DNA of 64,000 nucleotides, from the NCBI GenBank assembly GCA_014529385.2, contig CM043969.1, positions 27,537,446 to 27,601,445 on the forward strand, written 5' to 3'. This DNA is from Adiantum capillus-veneris (taxonomy: Eukaryota > Streptophyta > Polypodiopsida > Polypodiales > Pteridaceae). The position numbers and the translations under genes were made by a program. This document shows positions 1 to 10,282 of the stretch, piece after piece. Each line of letters begins with the position of its first letter. Position 1 is the stretch's first letter. The notes beneath the pieces were generated by a model that did not search any database, was not told the origin of the DNA, and was given only the letters and a program-made list of their open reading frames with translations.

Positions 1-1663
1 CTTAGAAAATACCTCTTGAGCCTCGGTCCATTGACTCTAGTCTTGTGAATTCTCCCATCTGCTTCCATCAACTTGTAACTGTCGTTGGCATAGCGCCTTT
101 TGACAATGAATGTGCCTTCCCATCTGGGTTGAAATTTCTTGTCTTTACTAGTGTCAAATCTGTTGTCGTATGTCAATACTAACATGCCTTTTTCCAGGTC
201 CTTTTCCTTAAGCTCTTGTTTGAAGGTGAGCCGGCGTCGCTCTGCTTGTGCTGCATAGTGATTGATGGCATCTTCCCTATCTAGTTGGAGCCTTTCTATA
301 TCTCGATTGTAGTTGCGGAGATTGACAATTGGGCACTGTAACTAGCTAGCCATGACTCGCAAGCTGGCTATCTCTACGTCGATGGGTAGAATGGCCTCCT
401 TTCCATAGACTAGATGGAAAGGGGTGAACCCTAGTGATTTTCAGAATGTCGTTCTGTAGGCCCATAGAGCGGCCAGGAGATGTATGTCCCAGTCACCTAT
501 GTGGTTATTCACCTGCTTTGTGATGATTTTACAGATCATGCCATTTACCTTTTCCACTAGGTCATTGCACTGTGGATAGTATGGTGTGGAATGTCGGCGT
601 GTAATGTCTAACTTTTTCATTAGCTTTGCCACCAAGTCGCCTCTAAAACCTGGCCCCCTATAAGATATTATCTCTAGCCGAGTGCCAAAACGGCAAGAAA
701 TGTGCTCGAATAGGAACTTTGCCACCTCTTGGGCTATAATACGTGTGGTGGCTGCTGCTTCTGTCCATCGGGTCATGTAGTCTACAACAACTAGAATGTA
801 TAGTTTACCTGATTGGACCCTTGGTAGAGGACCAATTGCATCTATTTCCCACTTTTCAAACGGACCATATGAGATGATTAGAGTCTGTGGCTCATAGGTT
901 AGTGTATGATCACTAGACGCTTGACGGGCCTTGCATGTTTTACACCAATGATGCACATCCCTGCTCAGACTAGGCCAAGAGAATCCTGCCTGTAGAATCT
1001 TTCTACTAGTGATATCTAAAGCAAAATGACCACCGCAGACACCATCATGACAACTTGAGATTACCTCCGTGATCTGACTAGAGGTTGGTACTCGCCTAAG
1101 AATCTGTTCTTTGCCTTTCTGACCAGCCATTGTTTTTGGCCCTTAGTATACCCTTCAGGACATTCTCCTGTGTCTACGAAGCTGATGATATCAGGCATAG
1201 CATTGCTACCTTGAAAGAGGGGTAGTTTTAGTTCAATTGCTCCTATGGGAATGTCTTGTATTCTTTCCTTGTCTAGAGCATCTGCCTCCTGATTTTCTAC
1301 CCTAGGGACATGAAATAATTGCACTGCTTCAAACTTTCTTAGAAGATCCTTAGCCTGGTGTAACTCACCAAATAAAACCTAATTTCTACAAACCCAAGTG
1401 CCATTTATCTGGTTTATCAAAAGCAGAGCATCGCCAAACACATTTAGGCGTTGAATCCCTTGCAGATTACACGGTTCTAATCCAATAATTAAAGCCGCAT
1501 ACTCTGCTTCATTGTTGGAGTGGGAGTGTAACAACTGCCCAATAGAGAATACTTTCTCCCTTTGCTCATTGAAGATGATGATTCCAACCACAAACTGGTC
1601 CACTGTTCTTTTGTATGCTCCATCAAAGAAAAGAGAGTGAGCTCTTTCTAGCTTAGGATTTTC

Positions 1664-1719
1664 TACCATTGGTGTCACTTGTTTACCATTGGTGTCTACC
1701 ATTTTCTACCATTGGTGTC
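1664..1719. repeat. Triple 13-mer at a deletion junction in G1
   Basis: The 13-mer TACCATTGGTGTC occurs at 1664-1676, 1684-1696 and 1707-1719. It sits exactly where G1 lacks roughly 300 bp of RNase H coding sequence that G3 retains (compare 43570-43880). This looks like filler DNA at a repaired break. Confidence 0.7.
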
Positions 1720-2008
1720 CTCTTTCTGATGGGGGTTATGACACGACTAGAGAAGTAGATAGGATGCATGAAAGAGTTTTGGGGGTCCTTTTGCATCAGT
1801 ACGGCTCCAAGTGTATCACTTCCTACACTGGGGTTCACATAAAATGGCTCATCCCATCTGAGGGTGAAATGGTGGGAAGTGTGGCTAGGATTTGTTTCAC
1901 TTTCAATAAACTATTGCTCATTTTCTTCACTCCATGAGAATACATCTCTATGGGTGATTTGTTGTAGAGGGAGAACTATTTGAGATAGCAAGTGAATGAA
2001 CCTACTTA

Positions 2009-2016
2009 AATACCTT
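2009..2016. repeat. Left target-site duplication of E1
   Basis: AATACCTT here is repeated exactly at 9320-9327, directly outside the E1 inverted ends. Removing E1 and one copy restores continuous G1 sequence that aligns with G3 at 44161-44180. Confidence 0.93.
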
Positions 2017-2031
2017 CCCGGGGGATTCACT
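2017..2031 (+). repeat. E1 left terminal inverted repeat
   Basis: CCCGGGGGATTCACT, the exact reverse complement of 9305-9319. Confidence 0.92.
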
Positions 2032-2149
2032 GTGTTTTTTCGTACGGTACCACGTGAGTGTACAATAGGGGGGGTTTTAGATTTTGTACATAAGCGTATA
2101 CAATAGGGGTAGCCCCTCATTATTTCATACTCATACCGTACACATAAGA

Positions 2150-2177
2150 GGGGGGGGGGGGGGGGGGGGGGGGGGGG
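2150..2177. repeat. Poly-G tract (about 28 G)
   Basis: Uninterrupted G run followed by GGA-rich sequence, near the left end of E1. It can form a G-quadruplex, and its length in an assembly may be unreliable. Confidence 0.9.
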
Positions 2178-2242
2178 AGGGAGGGGAGGAGGGTGGCCAC
2201 ATTGGGGCTACATTCAACTACCTGAGCCACCTTAAATACATT

Positions 2243-2248
<6 letters not shown>

Positions 2249-2314
<66 letters not shown>
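2249..2314. repeat. (CT)33 microsatellite
   Basis: Perfect CT dinucleotide repeat inside E1. Open frames across it (Ser-Leu and Arg-Glu repeats) are artefacts. Confidence 0.95.
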
Positions 2315-2318
<4 letters not shown>

Positions 2319-2759
2319 ATCGATGAATACTTTCATGGCGTGGTGAAAGTAAGGGCAAACTTGAAATTCTCTCGTTTTCTTGGTCAAAATTAGAAGCTTT
2401 TGGGTAATTACACTAAAATTTATGTAAATTTCCTCGTAGCCAAGCTCAAATCCCTCTAATTTGTCAAAAGTCCCAAAATACCCTTCAAATTTTTAAAATT
2501 CCCAAAGTACCCATGTATCTATTTTGATCGGATTGATCAAGCTTTTCTAATTTTTATTCCTTTTTGACAATTGAGATGCATTTTTTAGTGGTTAGCATGT
2601 AATTTGTCACATATTACCTCACAAAACAAGCGATTATGTCCACAAAGATAACACATAAGTGTAGTCATCAACAAAATGTCAATCATTGAAGAACAAGAAT
2701 ACATCCTAATTCCTCTTTGTCCTGCCACACATTGGCTAGAGAGAGAGAGAGAGATAGAT

Positions 2760-3140
2760 AGATAGATAGATAGATAGATTTAATTATCGTCCACGGAGGT
2801 CAGATATGACCCATGGGACCAAAAAAAACATTACATCTGTTCTTTTGGTGGAAGTGTTACATACATATCAGTTAGGGACTGAGGGTCCATCAGGGGTAAA
2901 GGAAAAGGAAAGGATACGGACAAAAAACAAAACCTAGAGGGGGTCAGGTAGAGGGGGAGTTGGCTTGGGAGTTCGAAACTCTTGAATGATGGCTTTACCG
3001 CCACGGTAGACTGCCCATTTACCTTGTTTACGAGCTTCATGCATCTTTTTGAGATGGCTTGCTTTGTGCTTGAGTTGGTCTGTAGTCAATTCCTCGGAAA
3101 TCCAAAGCTTTGTCCCCTTGAGGTGATAAGATTGGCGCAA
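2760..3140 (-). pseudogene. LINE-type retroelement 3' fragment with (CTAT)n tail
   Basis: On the minus strand a short reading frame (2934-3140, KGTKLWISEELTTDQLKHKA then GKWAVYRGGKAIIQEF) resembles the basic segment seen in plant LINE-associated proteins. It is followed by a 3' untranslated piece that matches the end of the LINE fragment at 38700-38770 (TTGGTCCCAT, GGTCATAT, TGACCTCC, GGACGATAAT). Both then run into a (CTAT)n-(CT)n tail. The short simple-repeat tail and 5' truncation suit target-primed reverse transcription. The protein assignment is from memory of the family's style; the shared 3' end is seen directly. Confidence 0.55.
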
Positions 3141-3164
3141 CAGCCGCGTCCGTTCTTCTTTGTT

Positions 3165-3248
3165 CTTGAAAGTGAGGATGCATTGGCCAAGAGGAACACG
3201 CCTATGTGTGTCGTTGAAAGTGAGGATGCATTGGCCAAGAGGAACACG

Positions 3249-3253
<5 letters not shown>
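3165..3253. repeat. Two-copy direct repeat (about 40 bp units)
   Basis: A segment starting TTGAAAGTGAGGATGCATTG occurs twice, at about 3166-3205 and 3213-3252, just before a (GA)n tract. It looks like a local slippage or unequal-exchange duplication. Confidence 0.85.

Positions 3254-3302
<49 letters not shown>
3254..3302. repeat. (GA)n microsatellite
   Basis: About 24 GA units, followed by GAA triplets. Confidence 0.92.
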
Positions 3303-3309
<7 letters not shown>

Positions 3310-3405
3310 AGAAGAAGAAGAAGAAGAGAGTTTTAACATCATAGGAGACTATCCCAAGAAACCTTAAAGATCTAGCTGACGAGAAGAGTTGAACTCAAGA
3401 CCTGT

Positions 3406-3407
<2 letters not shown>

Positions 3408-3486
<79 letters not shown>
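3408..3486. repeat. Compound (GT)n(GA)n microsatellite
   Basis: About 17 GT units pass directly into about 22 GA units. The same compound form recurs in the G1 LTR at 15055-15138. Confidence 0.92.
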
Positions 3487-3488
<2 letters not shown>

Positions 3489-3893
3489 TGGAGAATGTTA
3501 AAGCTGGTATTTATTATGCTAGTTCAAATGTAGAAATGACACACCTTTCACTCTATATTTGTTTCACCACCTTTCATGGCAACATGATGGTGTTCAAGCA
3601 TCGTCTACCTGCACTATTTGAACATAGGGGATGCACGAGATTGATCTTTTCTATCACCGCTGTTTGAATATGGGGCCATCACAAGATTAATCCAAGCATC
3701 TCGCAAGTGCACGATGTGAGCATAGAAAAGGTCGAAGTCACCTCTAGCCCTCTTCTTTCGTTGCATCGTGTGAATCCAGTCTACGTCTAGAAATCTTCAT
3801 GCAAATTTGACTCAACAACAAATCTTTTTCCCAACTTTTGAGAATTTCCAAATGTTGGTCCTTTGTTGCAGACAATGAAGAGGCTTTGTATGA

Positions 3894-4132
3894 CATAAGA
3901 AGATTTAGAAACTTTCTCATGTAGGAAAACGGAGTTCTTCTCTATGTTTTTCATACAATGCATAACATCATGAGCTTCTGCTCCAGAGGCACCGCATACC
4001 TAGCTGGGCTGGCGGTCCCCTGCCCCCAATCGTACCTAGCTAGTATGTGGCACCTCCCTCACAAAAGCTCATGATGTTGAGGTAAGTCACAATGTGGAAA
4101 ATATTGTTAGAATTTGTCCAAAACTTCTTGTG
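3894..4132. mobile_element. Hairpin MITE-like repeat, copy 1
   Basis: This 239-bp block matches 36665-36943 over its whole length. It starts with an AAGAAGATTTAGAAA segment and ends with CTTCTTGTG, giving short inverted ends. Its centre (3964-4078) folds on itself: AACATCATGAGCTTCT on the left pairs with its complement on the right. This copy has lost most of one inner arm (the stretch with ACGATTGGGGGCA), so its hairpin is asymmetric. It carries no coding capacity. No clear target duplication is visible here. Confidence 0.65.
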
Positions 4133-4383
4133 CGAGTATTTGTGCGAGTAGGTAATACCCTTTTAGAAAAATCACAAAAAGAGGGTATCTTTAGGAGATC
4201 CTAAGCTCGAAGGCAAATTACGAAAAATAATCATTGACTCTCTCCCCCTGTGTGTGTGCACGTGCAAGAACGTGTGCATGCAACTGTCGGATAGCAGATG
4301 ACATTGGTCGACAGATGACGGCATCAGGCGGCATCATGTAGAGTTGATTACCGTAGGGTATTCATATCGGCTTTTTTGTATGT
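4133..4383. other. Interior of E1, no feature recognised
   Basis: Short imperfect repeats only (TGTGCGAGTA twice, ACAGATGACGGCATCA-like pairs). No supported gene. Confidence 0.6.
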
Positions 4384-4448
4384 ATAGCAGCAGTGAACTC
4401 GACGAGCAAGACCGAGCTAGGACAATCAATTGAAGGAGGTTCGAGTCC
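4384..4448 (+). other. tRNA-promoter-like segment (possible SINE)
   Basis: GGTTCGAGTCC at 4438-4448 is a good RNA polymerase III B box. A loose A-box-like stretch (AGCAGCAGTGAAC) lies about 45 bp upstream. A tail or duplication is not evident, so a SINE is only a possibility. Confidence 0.3.
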
Positions 4449-6640
4449 TGTGCACCACACTTTAATATACCAATGTGTGGGATATATTGACAAATCCTAA
4501 GGTTGGTAGCAAGAGGGGGGGAAAAATCATTTTAGCATAGTCCCTATTTGCAGGTAGGGTTTTTTGTCACAAAGCGTTCACGAGGCACCACAGCCTCGAC
4601 AAGCACTTGCACAGAGACATGCTCGCAAGCACTTGCAACATGTTAGAGAGAGAGAGAGAGAGAGGGCATGAGTGGGCATCAACTGACAGACATAGCCGAG
4701 ATTTCCAAGGTTTTCGTCCTCGCTCTCTCCCCCTGCAAGTTGCAGACGAGCTTCCAAACTCCATAGCCAGTCCTGCAAGGCATTTCTCCCCTCCCTCAGA
4801 GCCTCCGATCTGACAAGATACTGTGATTTACCTCCTTTTATCATTTTTCCACCTCAGGGACTACTGCTTCAGCACGATCTAATCGGCAAGCTCTACCAGC
4901 TATTGGGAAGTTGTCTCACTGTGGTACTATCTGCCCATGCTCCTCTCGCAACATAAGGGCGAGCTTGGTCCTCCCAGCTTTGAGCATCCTCAATTTACTG
5001 TACACGCACGTGCCCATGTGTGTCCTCTCGCGACCTTAGCCCTCATGGCGCGCCCTGCCTCTATCGACCAGCACGTGGTACCCAAGTATTTTTAACGCGC
5101 CTGTAAAGAGATTCCTTCATTTCAAAAGGGAACTCAAACTAATGTTCAAACAGGAAGGCAGATCCGAGGGCGATACATTGCAGGCCGGAGCTGAGGAAGG
5201 CCTGTTGCTGCTGTTGCTCATTGCCTGGAGCTGCTGTTGCTATGAGCCACCATTTTTCATTAACGCTAGGAAAACTAGGAAATTGCACTAGCCATGAGCG
5301 ACCATTGTCCGCCATGACTTGCCATAACGTGTCACTCCCAGGTATTTGGTCCCGTTATTGGCAGTCTGAGGAGCTTGCGAGCGTATGAGCGGTGGGTTGA
5401 GGGTGCAGGGTGTAGGCTGGGCTGTGAAGGAGTCTGTGTGTGTGTGTGTGTGCGCGCGCGCGGGGCATGAGCTTTGTGATCTGCAATTTTTGTGCAGGAG
5501 GAGGGTTCATCTATGAACCATTGTCGCTGTGAAGAGGCCGTAGGAACGTTGCGCAAGGATGGAGTCCAAGGCGGAGAGGCAACAGTAGTAGCACTCTACA
5601 ACTTGTAAATGGAAATGTCGAAAAACGACTGAGAAATCAAAGTTTGCTCTATCGAGTCTGTCTGAGAGAGGGAATGTGTGAGGGTGATGAGCTAGAGTCA
5701 GAGGCTTGTACATGCGGAGGTCTTGAGCTTTTCCTTCTTCATTAGGGTGTGTACTACGTTTGCACTTCTGTAGGGTAGGCATTCCTGAGCAAAAGTTGCA
5801 ATAGCTTGGCTTTGAATGAATAAGGTTGGTTGACCTTCTGCAATAATGCAATAATCTGAACCTGTTGATGAGGAACTATAGCGCAAGCTTGATGGTGTGC
5901 TCGTAAGCCTCCTAACACTAAAAGCATGGACCAATATCCTACAACCCCAAGCTGCCTTTTGGCTTTGCTCAACCTCAAGCAAGACCAGGTGCAGGACACG
6001 AAGACGAGGGAAAGAGGGTTCCCTTTGCAAAAGCGCGGAGGGCGAGGGAGAATCTAGAGAGATTTGCCTTGATAAAAGAACTAAGTAGGTGTTACACGTT
6101 TTGAAAAATCCCTATTGGTGAGAATCTTCAGTAGATGCCAAGAAAAAGGGCAAGGTGCCGAGGCAAACAAAGGTGTAGGCAAACAAGCAGCACCGATGAA
6201 AATAGCACAAAGGCCCATGCAGCCAAGCAGACTAGGGTGAACGAGGGACTCCGAGGGAGGACGGAGCAAGTGCTCGCACAGTGAGTGGGCAGCTGGCAGG
6301 GACCCTCGATGATGGTGTATTTTTTGAAGCCATTAGGAATACCTATTAATTAGGTGGTACCGGCTGCAAGATAATCGAAAAATCTCCAGAATCTTCGAAA
6401 ATGCTCTCCTAGGTGAGTATGCAGGTCCTTGGAGATGCCCTGGTGGTGTTAAGAAAAAGAGAATGAAAGCAAAGGTGGAGACTGACTGCAGGTGTCAGGG
6501 AGGAGAATACGTCAGCATGGAGCATAGGGTGAGTAGTGAGAGGCCAGGCGCGACAGGCTCAAAGAGCCGGACAGGGATGGCGCAGGACAAACGTCTTTTT
6601 TTTTATAACAAACAAAGCGCGTTCACAGTCTAGGCGCTTC
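4449..6640. other. Interior of E1, no supported gene
   Basis: About 2.2 kb of mixed-composition sequence. Minus-strand frames of 60-114 codons exist (for example 5507-5851) but lack recognisable motifs and overlap each other in several frames. A (GT)n(GC)n tract lies near 5437-5462 and a (GA)n tract near 4646-4664. Confidence 0.6.
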
Positions 6641-6693
6641 GATGCAGTGGTTAGCTAGTATGATTTGTTTATGAGAATTCCAGAGTTCGATTC
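6641..6693 (+). other. tRNA-derived SINE-like promoter
   Basis: GATGCAGTGGTTAGC (6641-6655) resembles an A box and GAGTTCGATTC (6683-6693) a B box, about 30 bp apart as in tRNA genes. The sequence between does not fold into a normal tRNA and no 3' acceptor end follows, so a tRNA-derived SINE fragment is the better reading. Confidence 0.4.
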
Positions 6694-9304
6694 GCATGCT
6701 AGTTTTGCTTGGAAGGTGCGTTGCAAAGGTGAGGCAAAGAACTATTATATAACTGGTTTTAGGAAAGGGGACATAGGTCATGTACAATATAATGGTTAAA
6801 ATAATCATATGAGCATGTTTAGCTCTCCTTAGGTTAAAAAAAATGTTCAAGGTATTCACTGAATAAATGGTCCAAAGATCCTACCTGAATTCTAATTCCT
6901 TGAATGCTTAATGAGATAGTTATATATCTGGACTGATTGTGACCCCTTTATGTGAGATGCACCACCTGCCTGGCCGTTCTTACTCATTACGATTGAAGTA
7001 TTGATTATTAGTGGGGACGTAGGAAACTTTTTTTTCTTGCTACGATTGAAGTATTGCTTTATATGGATTGCAAGGAATGGGTAAGACAATTGTATTGCTA
7101 TAAGCTACTTAGATGGTAACAAAGGAATCAAAAGCAAGACATTTTCAGAAGTTTTGGCCTTCTTTTTAGCTTTGAGTAAAATGAGGACAAAAAACTGGCA
7201 GGCTTGATTTCATGGCAAAAATAGAAGAATGGTGGAAGCACGTGGCCTCGATCTTAGGGCAGTCTGAGTGCGCCTCTCAGCTCTCTCTCTCTCTCTCGAC
7301 CTCATGTGAAAATAGACAAAAAATAAGTAAAAGAGGATAATAAGAAAATAATAGAAGTTATTGTTAAAATATCGTTGCACCCAATATTGTAAGCCAACAT
7401 ACAACAAGATCGACAGTGAAAACACCAAACAAACGATGGAGCAAGTCTTGACAATTTATGATGCTGGAGCTTCTCATGGCTAGGTAAGGAAAGCTATGAA
7501 GTAGCCAATGCACAAAGTTCACGCGGTCAAGGTAGCCCGTGCAAATGAGCTTGCCAAAGGCAGGACCTATGATCCACATGGCTACAAATTCTTGCAGCCA
7601 TGGGATCACAGGTCCTTCCCCATCCTTCCCCTACATTGTGTGGTGTAGGACTATAGTCAATGTGGCCTTCCCCTGCCTTGCATGGTGTATACAGTATTGT
7701 AGCAAGTGAGCAATTCTTTATCTGCGGACAAGCATGCTGCCCATGTTGTTACAACTGTTCATATACAAAAACATTCCTATAGTCCAGCCTTTTATTAAAA
7801 AATTTATAGGTCATTTTTTATAAGTTGTTAGGCCTTTTAAAATTAGGTACATCCCAAAGTCATGAGGTAATTTGCAGATGTTTTTTAGGTTTTATTTGTC
7901 TCTTTTTACGATAAAAAGCGTTAAAGTTTTTAAGGCTGCTAGTTCTTTTTCCATGTAGTTATAAACTCTATAGTCTCACTTTCCCATGGTCATATGGCTT
8001 GATTGGGTGTGTTATCTTGAGCTATAGTTTCTTGCCAAGACACGTCTAGCATACCTTGGGTCTATGTGTTACACATACACAATGTCTTTATTTTGTATAT
8101 AATTACAAATATAGTCTCAATTTGTCACATGGTCATATGGCTTGATCCGGTGTGCCATCTTGAGCTATCGATTTTCACCTTCGGTTCTTCTAGCTTTCAA
8201 AGTGAAATACCAATGTGTCACATTAGGTTAATGTAAGAGCTTTGATGTGATAGTTTGAAATAGAATGTGATAGTAAAGGTAAGGTAACTAAGCTGATGGA
8301 TCTCCCTTTTACGTTTTTATTTTGTGTTTGTTTTGTACATGATCGCCTATCAATATGGACATGGCCTTTTGGTAATCGTGTGATTAGACTATGTGATTGG
8401 AGGTTTTCTATGTTCTATGATATGCAGGTCATACCACCACTTTGAAGTTAGATTATTTTGAATCTATTGAAAATGTATTTGATTTTAATGTGTAAGATAA
8501 TCCTTAAATCCCATGTGGGAGCAAGATGAGGTGGACAGTTTTTTTGGAAAAAGAAATTATATGATGAAAATCCCATGTGGGAATCCAAGAAAAGAGCGTA
8601 TTGATTTTTTTTGAGAAAGAGGTCTCCGTACAAAGGAGGCTTTGGTAAAAATTTTAGGATTTATATTTTATTTTCAAACTCAAAATTAAATTGAATACAG
8701 ATGTGCATTCATATCATATATAATTGTTTTTGTTCAAAAAGATTAATTTTTTAATGGGATGTTTTGTAATGTATTGTGATTTGATGAGTGAACTTTTTCG
8801 TGGTTGTTTAAGAGTATGCATTATTTGTTATTAAGAGAACAATCCATTTCATATGTGTACCTTAAATCCATGTGGAAAGCCTACTAAGTAGGTGGCTAGT
8901 ATCATATGTTTTGAGATTGAGATTTGTATCAGTTTACTAGGCAAGTGTTATTCGTTTTTTGAAAAATTACATCAAAACAATTGGTTTATTTTAATTTAGT
9001 ATTCATCATATTTGTTTCTTTTCATGGTTTGTTCTCTTAACATCTATTGCAAATGAAAACACACTACAATGTATACTTCGGTTCATTTGCAGTTCAACAT
9101 GTATTTTTGCAAAAGCACGTGCTAGTATACATAAAATAGTGGGTCATTACATTCCGTACGAAATCCGTATGAGGGGGGATGGTTCATTGCGAGAACGTTC
9201 ATATCTTGTCCGTATGTAGGGGGGTAGGTTAGCATGTAAGATACGGTACATAGGGGGGTTTCTCTAATTTTGATGCACGCAAGCGACATCTCCCCATTAC
9301 TAAT
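6694..9304. other. Right half of E1, AT-rich, no supported gene
   Basis: AT-rich DNA with a GTCATATGGCTTGAT motif at two places (about 7990-8005 and 8130-8145) inside a longer imperfect repeat. Near 9150-9270 subterminal motifs of the type GTACATAGGGGGG and CGTATGNAGGGGGG recur, as at the left end of E1. No transposase frame is visible. Confidence 0.6.
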
Positions 9305-9319
9305 AGTGAATCCCCCGGG
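9305..9319 (-). repeat. E1 right terminal inverted repeat
   Basis: AGTGAATCCCCCGGG, the exact complement of 2017-2031. Confidence 0.92.
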
Positions 9320-9327
9320 AATACCTT
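9320..9327. repeat. Right target-site duplication of E1
   Basis: AATACCTT, identical to 2009-2016. Confidence 0.93.
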
Positions 9328-10282
9328 ACCTTCTAAAGAAAAGAGACCAACTGCTTAGTTGTGGTGGGTGATGACAAAGATACCAAATTTTGAATCTTGC
9401 TAGGGTCAGCCTCAATCCTTTTGCTGAAATTACATGGCCAAGGAGAGTGACCTTGCTTTCACCAATGTGACACTTATCCACATTGAGCTGGCCACCCAAG
9501 GTTTGGAGCCTGGTCAGGCCATCATAGACTTTTCTCAAATGGAGGGAGCGCAAACTATAGCTGCAAAAATCATCTATGAAGACTCGTATTGACATTCCAA
9601 AGTATGGTTGGAAGACCAAATTCACATAGCGCTGGAATGTGGTCGGAGCATTTTGAGGCCAAAAGGCATCACTCTATAATCAAAGCATCCCCATAGTGTT
9701 ATAAAAGTTGTCCTTTTTTGGTCTTCTTCTGCAATATTAATTTGAAAGTAGCCTGAGTAGCCATCACATACTTTGTAGCACTCATGACTTGCTACCTCAT
9801 TGAGAATTTCATCTCGGAATGGGAGGGAGAAATGATCCCTTTTTGTGGCTGCATTGAGAGGTTTGTAGTCTACACAGATTCTCCACTTACCATTCTTCTT
9901 TGGTGTGACTAGCACTGGAGAGACCCACTCTGAGTCTTCGACGGGGTAAATGAAATCTGCCTGTAGCAAATTCCTTACCTCTTTGAGTAGTGCTTCTTGT
10001 TGTATTACCCCAAGCCTTCTGAGCTTTTGCACTACGGGCTTATTTCCTTCCTTGAGTCTTATGCGGTGTTGGACCATTGTGATCCCTGTGATCTTATCAT
10101 AACCATCAATGAATAATGTGGTGAGACATATTCTTTTCTCTATTCATCGGTTAACTCACTGGAGAGCATCCAATGTAACTTGCTTGTATCCATCAAGGAT
10201 TGTGTACCTGATGGTCCCTCTTGGTTTACCAAGAGTGCTGCAGATAGTGTCAATCTTTTTGGGTCTTTGAGGATGACCCCTA
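9328..10282 (-). pseudogene. G1 reverse transcriptase, N-terminal and palm part
   Basis: Minus-strand frames 9622-10077 and 9326-9625 encode a Ty3/gypsy RT: VVQKLRRLGVIQQEALLKEV, then EWVSPVLVTPKKNGKWRICVDYKPLN, and the active-site block VFIDDFCSYS (the gypsy form of YxDD). The frame breaks in the PFGL region near 9640, where G3 reads FGLTNA. Coding continues on the far side of E1 at 2016 and below. Bases 10078-10282 hold decayed coding sequence between protease and RT. Confidence 0.85.

Larger units (their letters stand above)
1..2016 (-). pseudogene. G1 pol 3' part: RNase H remnants and integrase
   Basis: Minus-strand fragments give the end of RT/connection (about 1911-2016, HLLSQIVLPLQQ), an archaeal-type RNase H (1379-1702, LFFDGAYKRT and SNNEAEYAAL), and integrase (441-1324). 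The integrase keeps its zinc-binding part (CHDGVCGGHF then CKTCKARQ) and a DDE core (IDAIGPL; the second Asp block reads SYRGPGF instead of SDRGPGF; then VEKVNGM). Bases 1-440 encode the C-terminal tail (HKTRVNG). Compared with G3, about 60 bp is lost near 1120 (between LVRKA and the CHDG block), with a frame change there. The catalytic Asp in the second motif is replaced by Tyr, so this integrase should be inactive even apart from the stops. Confidence 0.85.
2017..9319. mobile_element. E1: 7.3-kb TIR DNA transposon nested in G1 pol
   Basis: The ends are perfect 15-bp inverted repeats (CCCGGGGGATTCACT and its complement), flanked by the 8-bp duplication AATACCTT. About 100 bp inside the left end matches the complement of the right end of E2 (for example ACATAAGCGTATA followed by AGGGGTAG). 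The right end likewise matches the left end of E2, so the two are one family in opposite orientations. An 8-bp duplication is usual for hAT and also seen in P and Merlin; the tips are not a textbook hAT tip, so the superfamily is left open. No transposase is recognisable inside. The interior holds simple repeats, a LINE tail, a hairpin repeat and tRNA-like segments, so E1 is probably non-autonomous. Confidence 0.88.

Noticed and set aside
4438-4448. A functional tRNA gene at the B box
   Set aside because: No acceptor stem, anticodon arm or full A box can be formed around it.
5332-6269. A minus-strand gene inside E1
   Set aside because: Overlapping frames of about 60-114 codons in different registers, no motif, no splice pattern, no second copy in the window.
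2017-9319. E1 as an LTR retrotransposon or tandem duplication
   Set aside because: The ends are inverted, not direct; the flanking duplication is 8 bp; and no PBS, PPT or pol is inside.
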